From the NCBI GenBank assembly GCA_035628995.1, contig DASPIR010000035.1, positions 1 to 64,000 on the forward strand: DNA of 64,000 nucleotides. The letters run 5' to 3'. A program made the position numbers and the translations under genes. The notes below the pieces were generated by a model. It was not told the origin of the DNA. It worked only from the letters and a program-made list of their open reading frames with translations, and ran no database searches. The stretch comes from Clostridia bacterium. Lineage in GTDB: Bacteria; Bacillota; Clostridia; Lutisporales; Lutisporaceae. Shown here piece by piece: positions 49,929 through 58,564 of this stretch (the first letter of the stretch is position 1; the number at the start of each line of letters is the position of its first letter).

Positions 49929-51557
49929 CTATTTGTACATTTCTTCTATCTGCTTCTGCAAATCTTCATTATCCAAATACTCATCATAGTTCATCTGTCT
50001 GTCAACAAGCCCGTTAGGAGTAATCTCTATTATCCTGTTGGCAATGGTCTGTATGAACTGATGGTCATGAGATACAAATAGTATCGTACCAGGGAAGCTT
50101 GTGAGTCCTTCATTGACTGCTGTAATGGACTCAAGATCCAAATGGTTGGTCGGCTCATCAAGGAGCAGGACATTTGCGCCGCTTAGCATCATTCTTGAAA
50201 GCATGCAGCGGACCTTCTCACCACCGGAGAGTACTTTAGCACTCTTAAGTGCTTCTTCTCCAGAGAAGAGCATTCTTCCAAGGAAGCCTCTGATAAAGGT
50301 TTCTGTTTTCTGTTCTGCATTATCTTCAGAATATTGTCTTAACCAATCCACAAGATTGAGATCTACATTAGTGAAGAATTCGGAGTTGTCCTTGGGGAAG
50401 TAGGACTGCGAAGTAGTGATTCCCCATTTGAATTCTCCACTGTCAGCTTCCAGCTCACCCATTAGTATCTTGAATAGTGTTGTCTTTGCTATACCGTCAG
50501 ATCCAACGAAAGCAACCTTATCACCCTTATTGATTCTAAAGCTGACATTACTAAAGATGTTTTTGCCGTCTACTGTTTTACTCAAATTTTCTATAGTTAA
50601 AAGCTCATTACCAGCCTCTCTGTCCGGCTTGAAGCCGACAAAGGGATATTTTCTGGAAGAGGGTTGTATATCCTCAAGGGTAAGCTTTTCCAGCTGCTTC
50701 TTACGGGAGGTCGCCTGCTTTGACTTTGAGGCATTGGCGCTGAATCGCATGATAAACTCCTGTAAGTCTTTCATCTTTTCTTCTGTCTTCTTGTTCTTGT
50801 CTTTGGACATCTGCAGCATCAACTGGCTGGATTGGTACCAGAAGTCGTAGTTGCCCACATAAACCTTTATCTTGCCATAGTCTATATCTGCCATGTGTGT
50901 ACACACTTTATTGAGGAAGTGTCTGTCATGGGATACTACTATAACAGTATTTTCAAAATCCAAAAGGAAGTTTTCAAGCCATCTTATAGATTTGATATCC
51001 AAATGGTTTGTCGGCTCATCCAGAAGCAGAATATGAGGATGACCAAATAAAGCTTGTGCAAGAAGTATCTTAACTTTATCGGAGCCATTCAGCTCCTTCA
51101 TCTTCCTGGTGTGGGACTCTTCCATGATACCTAAGCCTGTAAGAAGTGTTGCAGCTTCAGACTCTGCTTCCCAACCATTCAGATCTGCAAACTCGCCTTC
51201 AAGCTCTGAAGCTCTCATTCCATCCTCGTCAGAGAAGTCTTCCTTTGCATAGAGATCTTCCTTCTCTTTCATTATTGCATAAAGTCTGCTGTGACCCATT
51301 ATTACAGTTTCCAGCACTGCGAATTCATCGAATTCAAAGTGGTCCTGCTTAAGAACTGCAAGTCTCTCTCCAGGAGTAATGGATACATCACCTGTGTTTG
51401 GCTCAATGTCTCCGGAGAGAATTTTTAGAAACGTGGATTTTCCTGCGCCATTAGCGCCTATGAGACCATAACAGTTGCCTGGAGTGAACTTTATGTTAAC
51501 ATCATCAAATAATTTTCTTCCGCCATATCGTAGGCTTACATTGTTTGTACTGATCAA
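49929..51557 (-). CDS. ABC-F family ATPase (YbiT/YkpA-like)
   Basis: A 542-residue protein with two ABC domains. Walker A: GANGAGKST and, degenerate, GSDGIAKTT in the second domain (the consensus Gly before Lys is Ala). Signatures: ELNGSDKVK (degenerate LSGGQ) and LSGGEKVR. Walker B: LDEPTNHLD in both. The ALYEKEDLY-like LYAKEDF region is part of the arm found in this subfamily. It should act on the ribosome in translation. The start is most likely TTG at 51557, giving the family start ISTNNVSLRYG; the ATG at 51569 has AAAGG touching it. A long hairpin leader lies upstream. Confidence 0.92.
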   Translation of the reverse strand: MISTNNVSLRYGGRKLFDDVNIKFTPGNCYGLIGANGAGKSTFLKILSGDIEPNTGDVSITPGERLAVLKQDHFEFDEFAVLETVIMGHSRLYAIMKEKEDLYAKEDFSDEDGMRASELEGEFADLNGWEAESEAATLLTGLGIMEESHTRKMKELNGSDKVKILLAQALFGHPHILLLDEPTNHLDIKSIRWLENFLLDFENTVIVVSHDRHFLNKVCTHMADIDYGKIKVYVGNYDFWYQSSQLMLQMSKDKNKKTEEKMKDLQEFIMRFSANASKSKQATSRKKQLEKLTLEDIQPSSRKYPFVGFKPDREAGNELLTIENLSKTVDGKNIFSNVSFRINKGDKVAFVGSDGIAKTTLFKILMGELEADSGEFKWGITTSQSYFPKDNSEFFTNVDLNLVDWLRQYSEDNAEQKTETFIRGFLGRMLFSGEEALKSAKVLSGGEKVRCMLSRMMLSGANVLLLDEPTNHLDLESITAVNEGLTSFPGTILFVSHDHQFIQTIANRIIEITPNGLVDRQMNYDEYLDNEDLQKQIEEMYK

Positions 51558-51597
51558 AACTAATACCATCCTTTAACTAGTTAAATTTTTAAACACC

Positions 51598-51705
51598 AAG
51601 TGCTTTTTAACACAACAAATTTCTTGTTGTTCAAGTGTTAAAAATGCACTTCCTATATTTGGTGCCGCGCCTGCTTTAGAAGTGATATACTTTACGAGGC
51701 ACCAA
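51598..51705 (-). promoter_or_regulatory. Tandem-hairpin leader of the second ABC-F gene
   Basis: Read on the minus strand, hairpin 1 has 8-bp arms TTGGTGCC/GGCACCAA (51698-51705 and 51659-51666) and a loop of about 31 nt. Hairpin 2 has 16-bp arms with one bulged A (51635-51651 and 51598-51613) and a 21-nt loop. They are 7 nt apart and end about 40 nt before the start codon. The design, but not the sequence, is like the elements before degV, dbpA and the first ABC-F gene. Confidence 0.65.
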
Positions 51706-51835
51706 GCAATTATATCACAAATAGCTCCAGACAACCACATTATAATGAAGATAGACTGTATTATATTGAAAAACCCTTGTAGTAGCTAATAAAATATATT
51801 ACAATAAGCCTATAATACTCAAACGGAGAAATATA

Positions 51836-51949
51836 ATGGTAAATATCAATGCTGGAATAATTGAATATCTGGCTAATGCACACGCTATTACAGGAGATTT
51901 TGGAGCACAAGGGAGAAGTGTATCCAAAATTGAATATTATGTAAACTGA
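51836..51949 (+). CDS. Possible 37-residue small protein
   Basis: A short frame with GGAG 7 nt before ATG and a TATAAT (about 51811-51816) upstream. It is followed 35 bp later by a strong terminator, so it has all the parts of a small gene. The product is neutral, with no membrane helix; not recognised. It could instead be a leader peptide or a relic, since the MFS gene begins just after the terminator. Confidence 0.4.
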   Translation: MVNINAGIIEYLANAHAITGDFGAQGRSVSKIEYYVN

Positions 51950-51984
51950 AAAACCAAACTTTACTAATAAAATTTGATAGCTTT

Positions 51985-52018
51985 AATCCCTAAGTAAGGT
52001 TTTACTTAGGGATTTTTT
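51985..52018 (+). terminator. Strong terminator before the first MFS gene
   Basis: A perfect 13-bp stem (51985-51997 with 52002-52014), a 4-nt loop and six T. It is 22 bp before the MFS start codon, so it either ends the small upstream transcript or acts as an attenuator of the transporter. Confidence 0.9.
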
Positions 52019-52039
52019 GCGTTTAAGGAGAATAGAATC

Positions 52040-53236
52040 ATGGATTATAAAATTCAATTAAAGAAAAATATAAACAAAAATTATATATATACATTACTTC
52101 AAAATATTGACCTGACCAGGGGGATCTGGATGATATACCTTGCCAGCAAAGGCATGAGCCTTACCCAATTGGGGCTGCTGGAGACGATATTCCATATAAC
52201 CTCGTTTTTTATGGAGGTTCCTACCGGAGCTGTAGCGGACATATTCGGCAGGAAGATAAGCAGAATATGTGGACGGGTGCTTTCACTCGTCAGCGTCATA
52301 ATACTGCTTACAGCGGATAACTTCCTCTGGTTTGCAATATCCTTTGTTTTCACAGCCTTATCTTATAACCTGGAGTCAGGTGCCGGGGATGCTCTTTTAT
52401 ATGATTCCCTAAAGGAAATAGGGGAAGAAGACAAGTACATGAAAATATCCGGCAATAAGGAAGTCTTCTATCAGGTTGCCGGTATTGTATCCTTCCTGCT
52501 GGGGGGTTACATGGCTACAAAGAGCTATGGCATAGCCTTTACACTAACAATTATTATAGGCGCCATCGCTCTGCTGCAGTCCTTTAGCTTTAAGGAGCCA
52601 TCCATTGCTAGGAAGCATGAGGCAGAACAGAAGGGAAACATATTTGTAAATCAGCTCAAGCAGAGCATAAGCGTTGTCAGGGAAAATCCGAGGATAGGGT
52701 CTCTAATAGTATTCACAGAGATAATACTTACCTTTTGTACCTGCATATTCTTTTATTTGCAGAATTTCATGAAGGGTAATGGCTATAATGAGGCAGCAAT
52801 AGGTGTTATCTACGCAGCCGCATATCTGGTCTCGGCTTTGACGGCGCCTCAGGTGCATAAAATTGAAAAAGTAATAAAAGAACAAGGCATCCTGCTGATT
52901 GTACCCTTTGTCACGGTAGCATGCTTATGGGGCATAGCACTTAGTGCATATCATTTTGTATTCTTTATAGTTCTTATGATTACAGAAGAGATCGTGTATG
53001 TTGCTATGAGTGACTATATAAACAAGATGATACCCAGTGAGAATCGTGCCACGATACTTTCCTTTGCCAGTATGGTGTTCAGCTTCTTTATGATAACAGT
53101 TTTTCCTTTTGTGGGGATGCTTGGAGACAGGTATTCGCTGGCTTTTGCGATAAAGTGTCTTGGAGGCCTGGGCATTGTGTTTGTACTGATTAACAGCTTT
53201 TTTCTGCTTGCACTAGGTTCGAGAAAGAGGGCATAG
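52040..53236 (+). CDS. Major facilitator superfamily transporter
   Basis: A 398-residue membrane protein with about twelve hydrophobic segments. The loop 2-3 motif is GAVADIFGRK (about residues 60-69), the MFS motif A (GxxxDxxGRK). A central cytoplasmic loop (about 185-210) separates two six-helix halves. Resemblance is to drug-efflux-type MFS proteins, but the substrate is unknown. AAGGAG is well placed. A second MFS gene follows in the same direction after 122 bp. Confidence 0.93.
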   Translation: MDYKIQLKKNINKNYIYTLLQNIDLTRGIWMIYLASKGMSLTQLGLLETIFHITSFFMEVPTGAVADIFGRKISRICGRVLSLVSVIILLTADNFLWFAISFVFTALSYNLESGAGDALLYDSLKEIGEEDKYMKISGNKEVFYQVAGIVSFLLGGYMATKSYGIAFTLTIIIGAIALLQSFSFKEPSIARKHEAEQKGNIFVNQLKQSISVVRENPRIGSLIVFTEIILTFCTCIFFYLQNFMKGNGYNEAAIGVIYAAAYLVSALTAPQVHKIEKVIKEQGILLIVPFVTVACLWGIALSAYHFVFFIVLMITEEIVYVAMSDYINKMIPSENRATILSFASMVFSFFMITVFPFVGMLGDRYSLAFAIKCLGGLGIVFVLINSFFLLALGSRKRA

Positions 53237-53358
53237 GTGGTTTGCACGAAATACGCTCTTTTTAAATTATTTGGATTCTTTGCTAAAAATTGATTTAGAT
53301 ATAGTTAGGCATTGTGTAAATAATAAAAGGGTGTGACGAAAGCCAAGGAGAGGAACTT

Positions 53359-54576
53359 ATGTGTAAAGAAGCTAAGATTTTGTTGGTTATAAGTGCTTTA
53401 TTTACTTTTGCCATGGGACTATCAAATATATTCGTGAATGTATTCTTTTGGAAACAAACGAATGAGTATGTGGTGATTGCAATATATCATCTGACCCATT
53501 ATATTGCTACGCCCATAACTTTTGTTCTTGCGGGAATATTGGCAAAAAGGAAAAATGGGATATGGTCCCTGAGGATTGGGCTTCTGACTTATGTGTTGTT
53601 CTTCATGTTGATACTATTCTGGGGCAGCAAAGGTACGTACTATATATACTTACTGGGGATCATCTACGGTATGGCAACAGGGTTCTACTGGCTTGCCTTC
53701 AATACCCTCAGCTTTGACTTCACCCATATGAACAACAGAGATACCTTCAATGGCTTCAATGGATGCAGTGCCGGAATAGCTGCCGCAATTTCACCTATGA
53801 TTTCTGCTTATATAATAAGCATTTTCAAAGGGACAAAGGGCTACAATATGGTTTTTACCATGACACTGACCACATTTGTGGTTCTTACTCTGGTAAGTTT
53901 GCTGCTAAGATGCAAGAGTTACGGGCACAGGTTGGATTTTAAAAAGGCCTTCTCACGCAATTGCGAAGAATGGAGCATTGTAAGAACATCCACCACCCTT
54001 TGGGGATTCAGAGATGTGATCATAGTCTTTCTGGTGAACATACTGACTATTGAGGCAACCAAAAGTGAGCTCTCCTTAGGAAAACTCACCCTAATCAGCT
54101 CATTGATATCCTCTGCATCATATGTCCTTGTACAGAGGGTGATAAAGCCTCCTCATAGAAGGCTGTCAATTCTAATAGGTGTATTCGGCTCATCCATAGC
54201 AGTATTGGCCTTAGCAATCAATGTGGCATATGGAACACTGGTTTTTTATATAATGATGGATGCCTTTCTTCTCCCGTTCTTTTTAATACAGCTTAACTCT
54301 GCGACATTTAATGTAATAGACCGGAACCATGAAGAAGGTATGAGGATAGAATATATGATTAACAAGGATCTGGTGCTGAATGCCGGAAGGGCTATAAGCG
54401 CATTGATATTGATTGCACTTTTATCTTTGTTCAAAGCCTCCTCATCATTAAGACTCTACTTGCTATTCCTAGGCTTGGTGCCCATTGTCTCGGGGTATTC
54501 ACTTGGGAGGCTGAGGGGAGTATTTGAGGGTAAGGATTCTAAAATATCTCCCGTTCATAAGAGGATTATAAGGTGA
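53359..54576 (+). CDS. Major facilitator superfamily transporter
   Basis: A 405-residue protein with about twelve membrane helices, not close to the MFS gene before it. The loop 2-3 motif is weak (AGILAKRKNG), and the segment YGMATGFYWLAFNTLSFDFTHMNNRDTF is typical of an uncharacterised clostridial MFS group. Substrate unknown. GGAGAGG stands before ATG. A terminator just after its stop separates it from the WYL regulator. Confidence 0.88.
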   Translation: MCKEAKILLVISALFTFAMGLSNIFVNVFFWKQTNEYVVIAIYHLTHYIATPITFVLAGILAKRKNGIWSLRIGLLTYVLFFMLILFWGSKGTYYIYLLGIIYGMATGFYWLAFNTLSFDFTHMNNRDTFNGFNGCSAGIAAAISPMISAYIISIFKGTKGYNMVFTMTLTTFVVLTLVSLLLRCKSYGHRLDFKKAFSRNCEEWSIVRTSTTLWGFRDVIIVFLVNILTIEATKSELSLGKLTLISSLISSASYVLVQRVIKPPHRRLSILIGVFGSSIAVLALAINVAYGTLVFYIMMDAFLLPFFLIQLNSATFNVIDRNHEEGMRIEYMINKDLVLNAGRAISALILIALLSLFKASSSLRLYLLFLGLVPIVSGYSLGRLRGVFEGKDSKISPVHKRIIR

Positions 54577-54581
54577 TAGTA

Positions 54582-54616
54582 GCGTATAGATATTGTATCT
54601 ATACGCGATTTTTTTG
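54582..54616 (+). terminator. Terminator of the second MFS gene
   Basis: A perfect 11-bp stem (54582-54592 with 54596-54606) with a 3-nt loop, then GA and seven T. It ends about 20 bp before the start of the WYL regulator. Confidence 0.92.
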
Positions 54617-54634
54617 TTGGCAGGTGGTGATAAA

Positions 54635-55576
54635 TTGAAGCTTGACAGGTTGGTTTCTATTCTGGTGCTGCTGCTTCGGAAAGAAAGGATACAAGCCAAA
54701 GAGCTAGCAGATACGTTTGGTGTTTCTGTCAGAACAATACTTAGGGATGTAGAGGCTATAAATCTTGCGGGCATACCTATTGTGACGTATCAGGGGGCAA
54801 ATGGGGGAATAGGTATTGCTGATGGTTATCGCTTGGACAGAAGTGTACTAACAGAGGATGATATGTCTACCCTTATATCCACATTGAGCGGCATTGCCGG
54901 AACAATACCCGACAGCAGGCAAGGTGTCCTCATGGAGAAGCTCAAGAATATAATGTCCTCATCGCAGCTGGAGAATCTCGACTCAAAGGTAAAACAGCTT
55001 GTAATAGACTTATCCCCATGGGGAGCTAATGAGCTTTTGAAGGAAAGCGTTGCAAGCATTAGAAAGGCAATAGAAAATCATAAGGAAATAGAATTTACAT
55101 ATATAGATTCCGAAGGCAAGAGGACAAGCCGCAGGGTTGAACCTTATTCTCTGGTGCTAAAGGGGCAGAAGTGGTATTTATATGCTTGGTGTCATGCTCG
55201 GCAGGACTTCAGACTCTTTAAGCTGTCCAGGATGAGGGAGCTTACTGCATCGGAAGTTTGCTATGAACCGAAGAAGGTGTCCATGGGGCAGCTTACTTAT
55301 GAGGATCAGTGGAAAACTCCTGAAAATATGATTTCCCTCGAGCTAATATTTGAAAAAGAGATGGAAAGCGTTGTTACAGAATGGTTCGGTGTAGAATTGG
55401 AGAAGCTGGAGGACGGAAGGCTTCTGGCGAAAGCAGTGCTTCCGGAAAACAACTGGCTCTATGGTTTTATCTTGAGCTTCGGAATGGGTGTGGAGGTAAT
55501 TAATCCCCCTCATATTCGAAAAATGCTTGCAGACATTTCAAAAGGAATATATGAAAAATATTCTCTAGGAACATGA
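54635..55576 (+). CDS. HTH/WYL-domain transcriptional regulator (YafY-like)
   Basis: A 313-residue regulator. Residues 1-60 form an HTH_11/DeoR-type helix-turn-helix (LADTFGVSVRTILRDVEAI). Residues about 130-210 are the WYL domain (IEFTYIDSEGKRTSRRVEPY, then WYLYAWCHARQDFRLFKLSRM). The rest is the WCX ligand or dimer domain. The start is TTG at 54635, after AGGTGGTGAT; the longer frame would begin inside the terminator. It directly precedes three GyrI-like genes, a nitroreductase and a DUF3788 gene, so it probably controls them. Confidence 0.92.
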   Translation: MKLDRLVSILVLLLRKERIQAKELADTFGVSVRTILRDVEAINLAGIPIVTYQGANGGIGIADGYRLDRSVLTEDDMSTLISTLSGIAGTIPDSRQGVLMEKLKNIMSSSQLENLDSKVKQLVIDLSPWGANELLKESVASIRKAIENHKEIEFTYIDSEGKRTSRRVEPYSLVLKGQKWYLYAWCHARQDFRLFKLSRMRELTASEVCYEPKKVSMGQLTYEDQWKTPENMISLELIFEKEMESVVTEWFGVELEKLEDGRLLAKAVLPENNWLYGFILSFGMGVEVINPPHIRKMLADISKGIYEKYSLGT

Positions 55577-55636
55577 CATACAGATGTCATATATGCAGTG
55601 TTATAATCAAGAGAAAAGCCAAAGGAGGCTATAATA

Positions 55637-56095
55637 ATGGATTATAAAATAGAATTGAAAGAGCAGGGAGTACAGCCTGTACTATCTATCAGAAAGACCA
55701 CTGCAGTGGGGAATCTTCCTCAAGAACTTGGCAAAGCCTATGGGAGCATAATACAGTATCTTAATGAAATTGGTGAACAACCAACAGATGCAGCGTTTAC
55801 TGCCTATTACAACATGGACATGGAGCATCTTGATGTGGAGATGGGCTTCCCGGTTTCTAAAATGCTTGCAGGGAGAGGCGTAATTGAAGCAAAAGAGATT
55901 CCAGCCGGCAAGTATGCAGCATGCATGTACAAAGGGCCTTATGCAGAGATGGTGCCGGCATATGATGCCATGAACAAATGGATAGGTGAAAACGGACTTG
56001 CAGCAACAGGTGTATCCTACGAGTTCTATTACAATTCACCCATGGATGTACCAGAAAACGAGCTGTTGACTAAGATAATGTTCCCGGTCAAATAG
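55637..56095 (+). CDS. GyrI-like / AraC effector-binding domain protein
   Basis: A 152-residue stand-alone small-molecule-binding domain, as in the C-terminal part of BmrR and Rob. Seen: the first strand QPVLSIRKTTAVGNLPQELGKAYG, the acidic pocket strand with PVSKMLAGRGVIEAKEIPAGKYAACMYKGPYAEM and the ending NSPMDVPENELLTKIMFPV. No DNA-binding domain is present. Such proteins bind or hydrolyse lipophilic cations and some protect gyrase. GGAGG precedes ATG. First of three related domains in the unit. Confidence 0.9.
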   Translation: MDYKIELKEQGVQPVLSIRKTTAVGNLPQELGKAYGSIIQYLNEIGEQPTDAAFTAYYNMDMEHLDVEMGFPVSKMLAGRGVIEAKEIPAGKYAACMYKGPYAEMVPAYDAMNKWIGENGLAATGVSYEFYYNSPMDVPENELLTKIMFPVK

Positions 56096-56121
56096 AGAAA
56101 AACCAGATAGGAGGTACATTT

Positions 56122-56745
56122 ATGAAGTATGAATGGAAAAAGCAAGCCAAGGAATTGTATCTGCCGAAGAATCAGCCGGAGATGGTGATGGTGCCTCCTA
56201 CGAAGTTTTTCATGCTTGATGGAAAAGGCAATCCGAACAGCGAGGAATTTTCTGAGGCAGTTGGAGTATTGTACTCACTTGCATATGCAGTGAAAATGAT
56301 GCCTAAGAAGGGTGTGACCCCGGAAGGATATTTTGAATACACGGTATTCCCCTTGGAGGGAGTCTGGGACTTGGCTCCAGAGGCGCGAGGATTGGAAGTA
56401 TTGGACAAGGACAGCTTGATATATACTATTATGATAAGACAACCGGATTTTGTAACTGAAGAGGTGGCGCAGGCCGCCTTGGAAAATACATTAAAGAAGA
56501 CAAAGCATCCGATGCTTTCAAAGGCCAGGTTTGGAAGTACTGAAGATGGGATGTGTGTGCAAATGATGCACTTAGGCTCATATGACAATGAGCCGGGTTC
56601 CTTTGTCAAGATGGAGGAGTTTTGCAAGGCCAACAATCTGAAGAGGGTATCCAAGGTTCATAGGGAAATCTATATCTCTGATGCACGAAAAACCCCAACT
56701 GAAAAATTGCAGACGGTTCTCCGCTTTAAAGTGGAGGAAGCATAG
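56122..56745 (+). CDS. GyrI-like small-molecule-binding protein
   Basis: A 207-residue protein of the GyrI-like family with the KPEMVMVPPTKFFMLDGKGNPN-like opening, GYFEYTVFPLEGVWDL in the middle and QMMHLGSYDNEPGSFVKMEEF near the end, typical of the longer YdfE/lin2189-type group. It should bind a hydrophobic ligand in the cytoplasm; some members act as cyclopropanoid cyclopropyl hydrolases, but that activity is not shown here. It starts 26 bp after the preceding GyrI-like gene and 26 bp before the nitroreductase. Confidence 0.88.
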   Translation: MKYEWKKQAKELYLPKNQPEMVMVPPTKFFMLDGKGNPNSEEFSEAVGVLYSLAYAVKMMPKKGVTPEGYFEYTVFPLEGVWDLAPEARGLEVLDKDSLIYTIMIRQPDFVTEEVAQAALENTLKKTKHPMLSKARFGSTEDGMCVQMMHLGSYDNEPGSFVKMEEFCKANNLKRVSKVHREIYISDARKTPTEKLQTVLRFKVEEA

Positions 56746-56771
56746 AATACAACTATTGGAGGAATGATTTG

Positions 56772-57335
56772 ATGATTGTCAATGAGACTTTAAAAATCAT
56801 TAAGCAGCGCAGGAGTATCAGAAGTTTTAAAGAGAAACAGATCAAGAAGGAAGAATTACAGGCGGTACTGGAAGCTGGACTTTATGCTCCTAATGCTGGG
56901 GACCAGGCGTGGCATTTTACAGTAATTCAAAACAAGGAGCTGATGGGCAGACTAAATCTTGCAGCTAAAGAAGCCGCTAAGCAACTGGATATTGAAGGTT
57001 TAAGTGAAATAGCGAATAATGAGTCATACAATTGTTTCTATGGTGCACCGACACTTATCCTAGTTTCTGGCAAAGAACAGGCCATACCTCTCGAAGCGGA
57101 TTGCGCTGCTGCTACTCAGAATCTGTTGCTCGCCGCAGAGTCCATCGGGCTGGGGTCGTGCTGGATTTACTTTGTCATGTTTGCTTTTAACTCACCACAA
57201 GGTCCTGAATTGCGAAAAGAACTGAAAATACCCAAGGGCTACAAGCCTTACTATTCGGCTGTGCTTGGGTATAAGGAAGATGCAGTTGCCAACGCACCTG
57301 ACAGGAAGCCTAACCTCATTACATACATCAGATAA
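56772..57335 (+). CDS. Nitroreductase family protein
   Basis: A 187-residue FMN-dependent reductase. Seen: the FMN-binding start KQRRSIRSFKEKQIKKEEL, LEAGLYAPNAGDQAWHFTVI, and later QNLLLAAESIGLGSCWIYFVM and PKGYKPYYSAVLGYKED. Members reduce nitroaromatics, quinones or flavins with NAD(P)H. The ATG at 56772 is 9 nt after GGAGG. Its place among GyrI-like ligand-binding genes suggests a shared xenobiotic or redox-active substrate. Confidence 0.93.
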   Translation: MIVNETLKIIKQRRSIRSFKEKQIKKEELQAVLEAGLYAPNAGDQAWHFTVIQNKELMGRLNLAAKEAAKQLDIEGLSEIANNESYNCFYGAPTLILVSGKEQAIPLEADCAAATQNLLLAAESIGLGSCWIYFVMFAFNSPQGPELRKELKIPKGYKPYYSAVLGYKEDAVANAPDRKPNLITYIR

Positions 57336-57358
57336 TTTTAAATGAAGGAGGGGGTTGT

Positions 57359-57802
57359 ATGGATAAAAAAGACCTTATACTGGACGGAAGCCATATGCCT
57401 ACCTATAATGAAATTGATGAATATATGAATCTGCCTGCGCAGGAGCTGTGGAGGCAGATTAACCATTTTATTCAGCAGAGATATAACGTTTCACCCAAGA
57501 TAATGCACAGCACGTGCACAGCAAAGCCCGGATGGAACGTGAAGTACCAGAAATCCGGCAAGTCGCTTTGTACTCTGTATCCTGATAAGGACAGCTTTGT
57601 AGCATTGGTTGTCATTACCTTGAATCTGCTGCCCGTAATTGAGGCTTTATCTGAGGAATTTACGGCAGAAGCCCTTCAGAAAGTTAGAACTGCAAAGCCC
57701 TTTAACGGGACTTTATGGTTGATGCTTCAAGTGAAAAGTGATTTGCAACTCAACGATGTTAAGCAGCTGCTGCTATTGAAGCATGAAACGAAAAGGAGAT
57801 AG
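57359..57802 (+). CDS. DUF3788 family protein
   Basis: A 147-residue soluble protein of the DUF3788 family: the opening PTYNEIDEYMNLPAQELWRQINHFI, the GWNVKYQKSGKSLCTLYP segment and the end KPFNGTLWLMLQVKSDLQLNDVKQLLLLK. The fold is probably a small lipocalin-like or ferredoxin-like barrel, and the function is unknown. GGAGGGGG lies close before ATG. It is followed at once by the third GyrI-like gene, a common pairing. Confidence 0.85.
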   Translation: MDKKDLILDGSHMPTYNEIDEYMNLPAQELWRQINHFIQQRYNVSPKIMHSTCTAKPGWNVKYQKSGKSLCTLYPDKDSFVALVVITLNLLPVIEALSEEFTAEALQKVRTAKPFNGTLWLMLQVKSDLQLNDVKQLLLLKHETKRR

Positions 57803-57806
57803 AGAC

Positions 57807-58286
57807 ATGGATTATAGGATAGTAGAGAGAAACGAATATGAGGTAGTAGGCAAAGTTATAAAGGTTTCTTGCAAGGATGGAGAGAACCTCAGACGCATTC
57901 CTGAATTCTGGGGGGAATGCTACGAGGATGGCACAGTCGAAAAACTGTGTGTCGCTTCTGGGGGCAAAGATTTGCTGGGTATATGTATGGATATGGAGTT
58001 TGAAAAGGAACAGTTTACCTATATGATTGCTGTAGAGGGTAATGATATCACAAAGGACAGCAATCTAGCAGTGAGAACAATACCAGCTGCAACCTGGGCT
58101 GTATTTACCTCTGTCGGACCGCTGCCCGGAGCTATACAAAAGGTAATAGAAAAAATATATCAGGAATGGCTGCCGGCAACAGGCTACGAGCATGCGGAAG
58201 CGCCCGAACTTGAGGTCTATCCTCTGGGAGATACTACGGCTGAAGATTACCGCTGTGAAGTATGGGTACCGGTCGTTAAGAAATAA
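57807..58286 (+). CDS. GyrI-like / AraC effector-binding domain protein
   Basis: A 159-residue effector-binding domain: RIVERNEYEVVGKVIKVS at the start, LLGICMDMEFEKEQFTYMIAVEG in the middle, AVRTIPAATWAVFTSVGPLPGAI as the pocket strand and APELEVYPLGDTTAEDYRCEVWVPV at the end. The ATG at 57807 follows AAAGGAG; the longer frame from 57783 overlaps DUF3788 and is rejected. It is the last gene of the WYL-regulated block. Confidence 0.9.
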   Translation: MDYRIVERNEYEVVGKVIKVSCKDGENLRRIPEFWGECYEDGTVEKLCVASGGKDLLGICMDMEFEKEQFTYMIAVEGNDITKDSNLAVRTIPAATWAVFTSVGPLPGAIQKVIEKIYQEWLPATGYEHAEAPELEVYPLGDTTAEDYRCEVWVPVVKK

Positions 58287-58349
58287 GTCCAAGTTAAGTA
58301 TATTTACATTTAATAAATAATGCGTCTAAAGCAACGGGGAAACGGGTAC

Positions 58350-58535
58350 CACTGAACACACGGATGTTCCACGGATTCCTACGGAATAACACTGTTAATT
58401 TTATATAATATATTGCAACAATAGAGAATTTTGATGGTTACTTCATTATCGATTATCATTAATGTCTCAGAATATTTTTTCCGCCGTGTATTCAGTGGGT
58501 TTCAGTGTTTTTCCGAAGGAAATCAGTGGTTCCAG
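58350..58535. repeat. Degenerate inverted repeat downstream of lipA
   Basis: About 58350-58400 (ACCACTGAACACACGGAT and following bases) matches in reverse about 58475-58535, where the minus strand reads AACCACTGATTTCC and CCCACTGAATACACGG. The copies are imperfect and look like old intergenic repeats of the CACTGA/ACACGG type. No gene or terminator was found in this 278-bp gap. Confidence 0.45.
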
Positions 58536-58564
58536 TACTCCCCGTTCCTTTATGTCGCAGTTTT

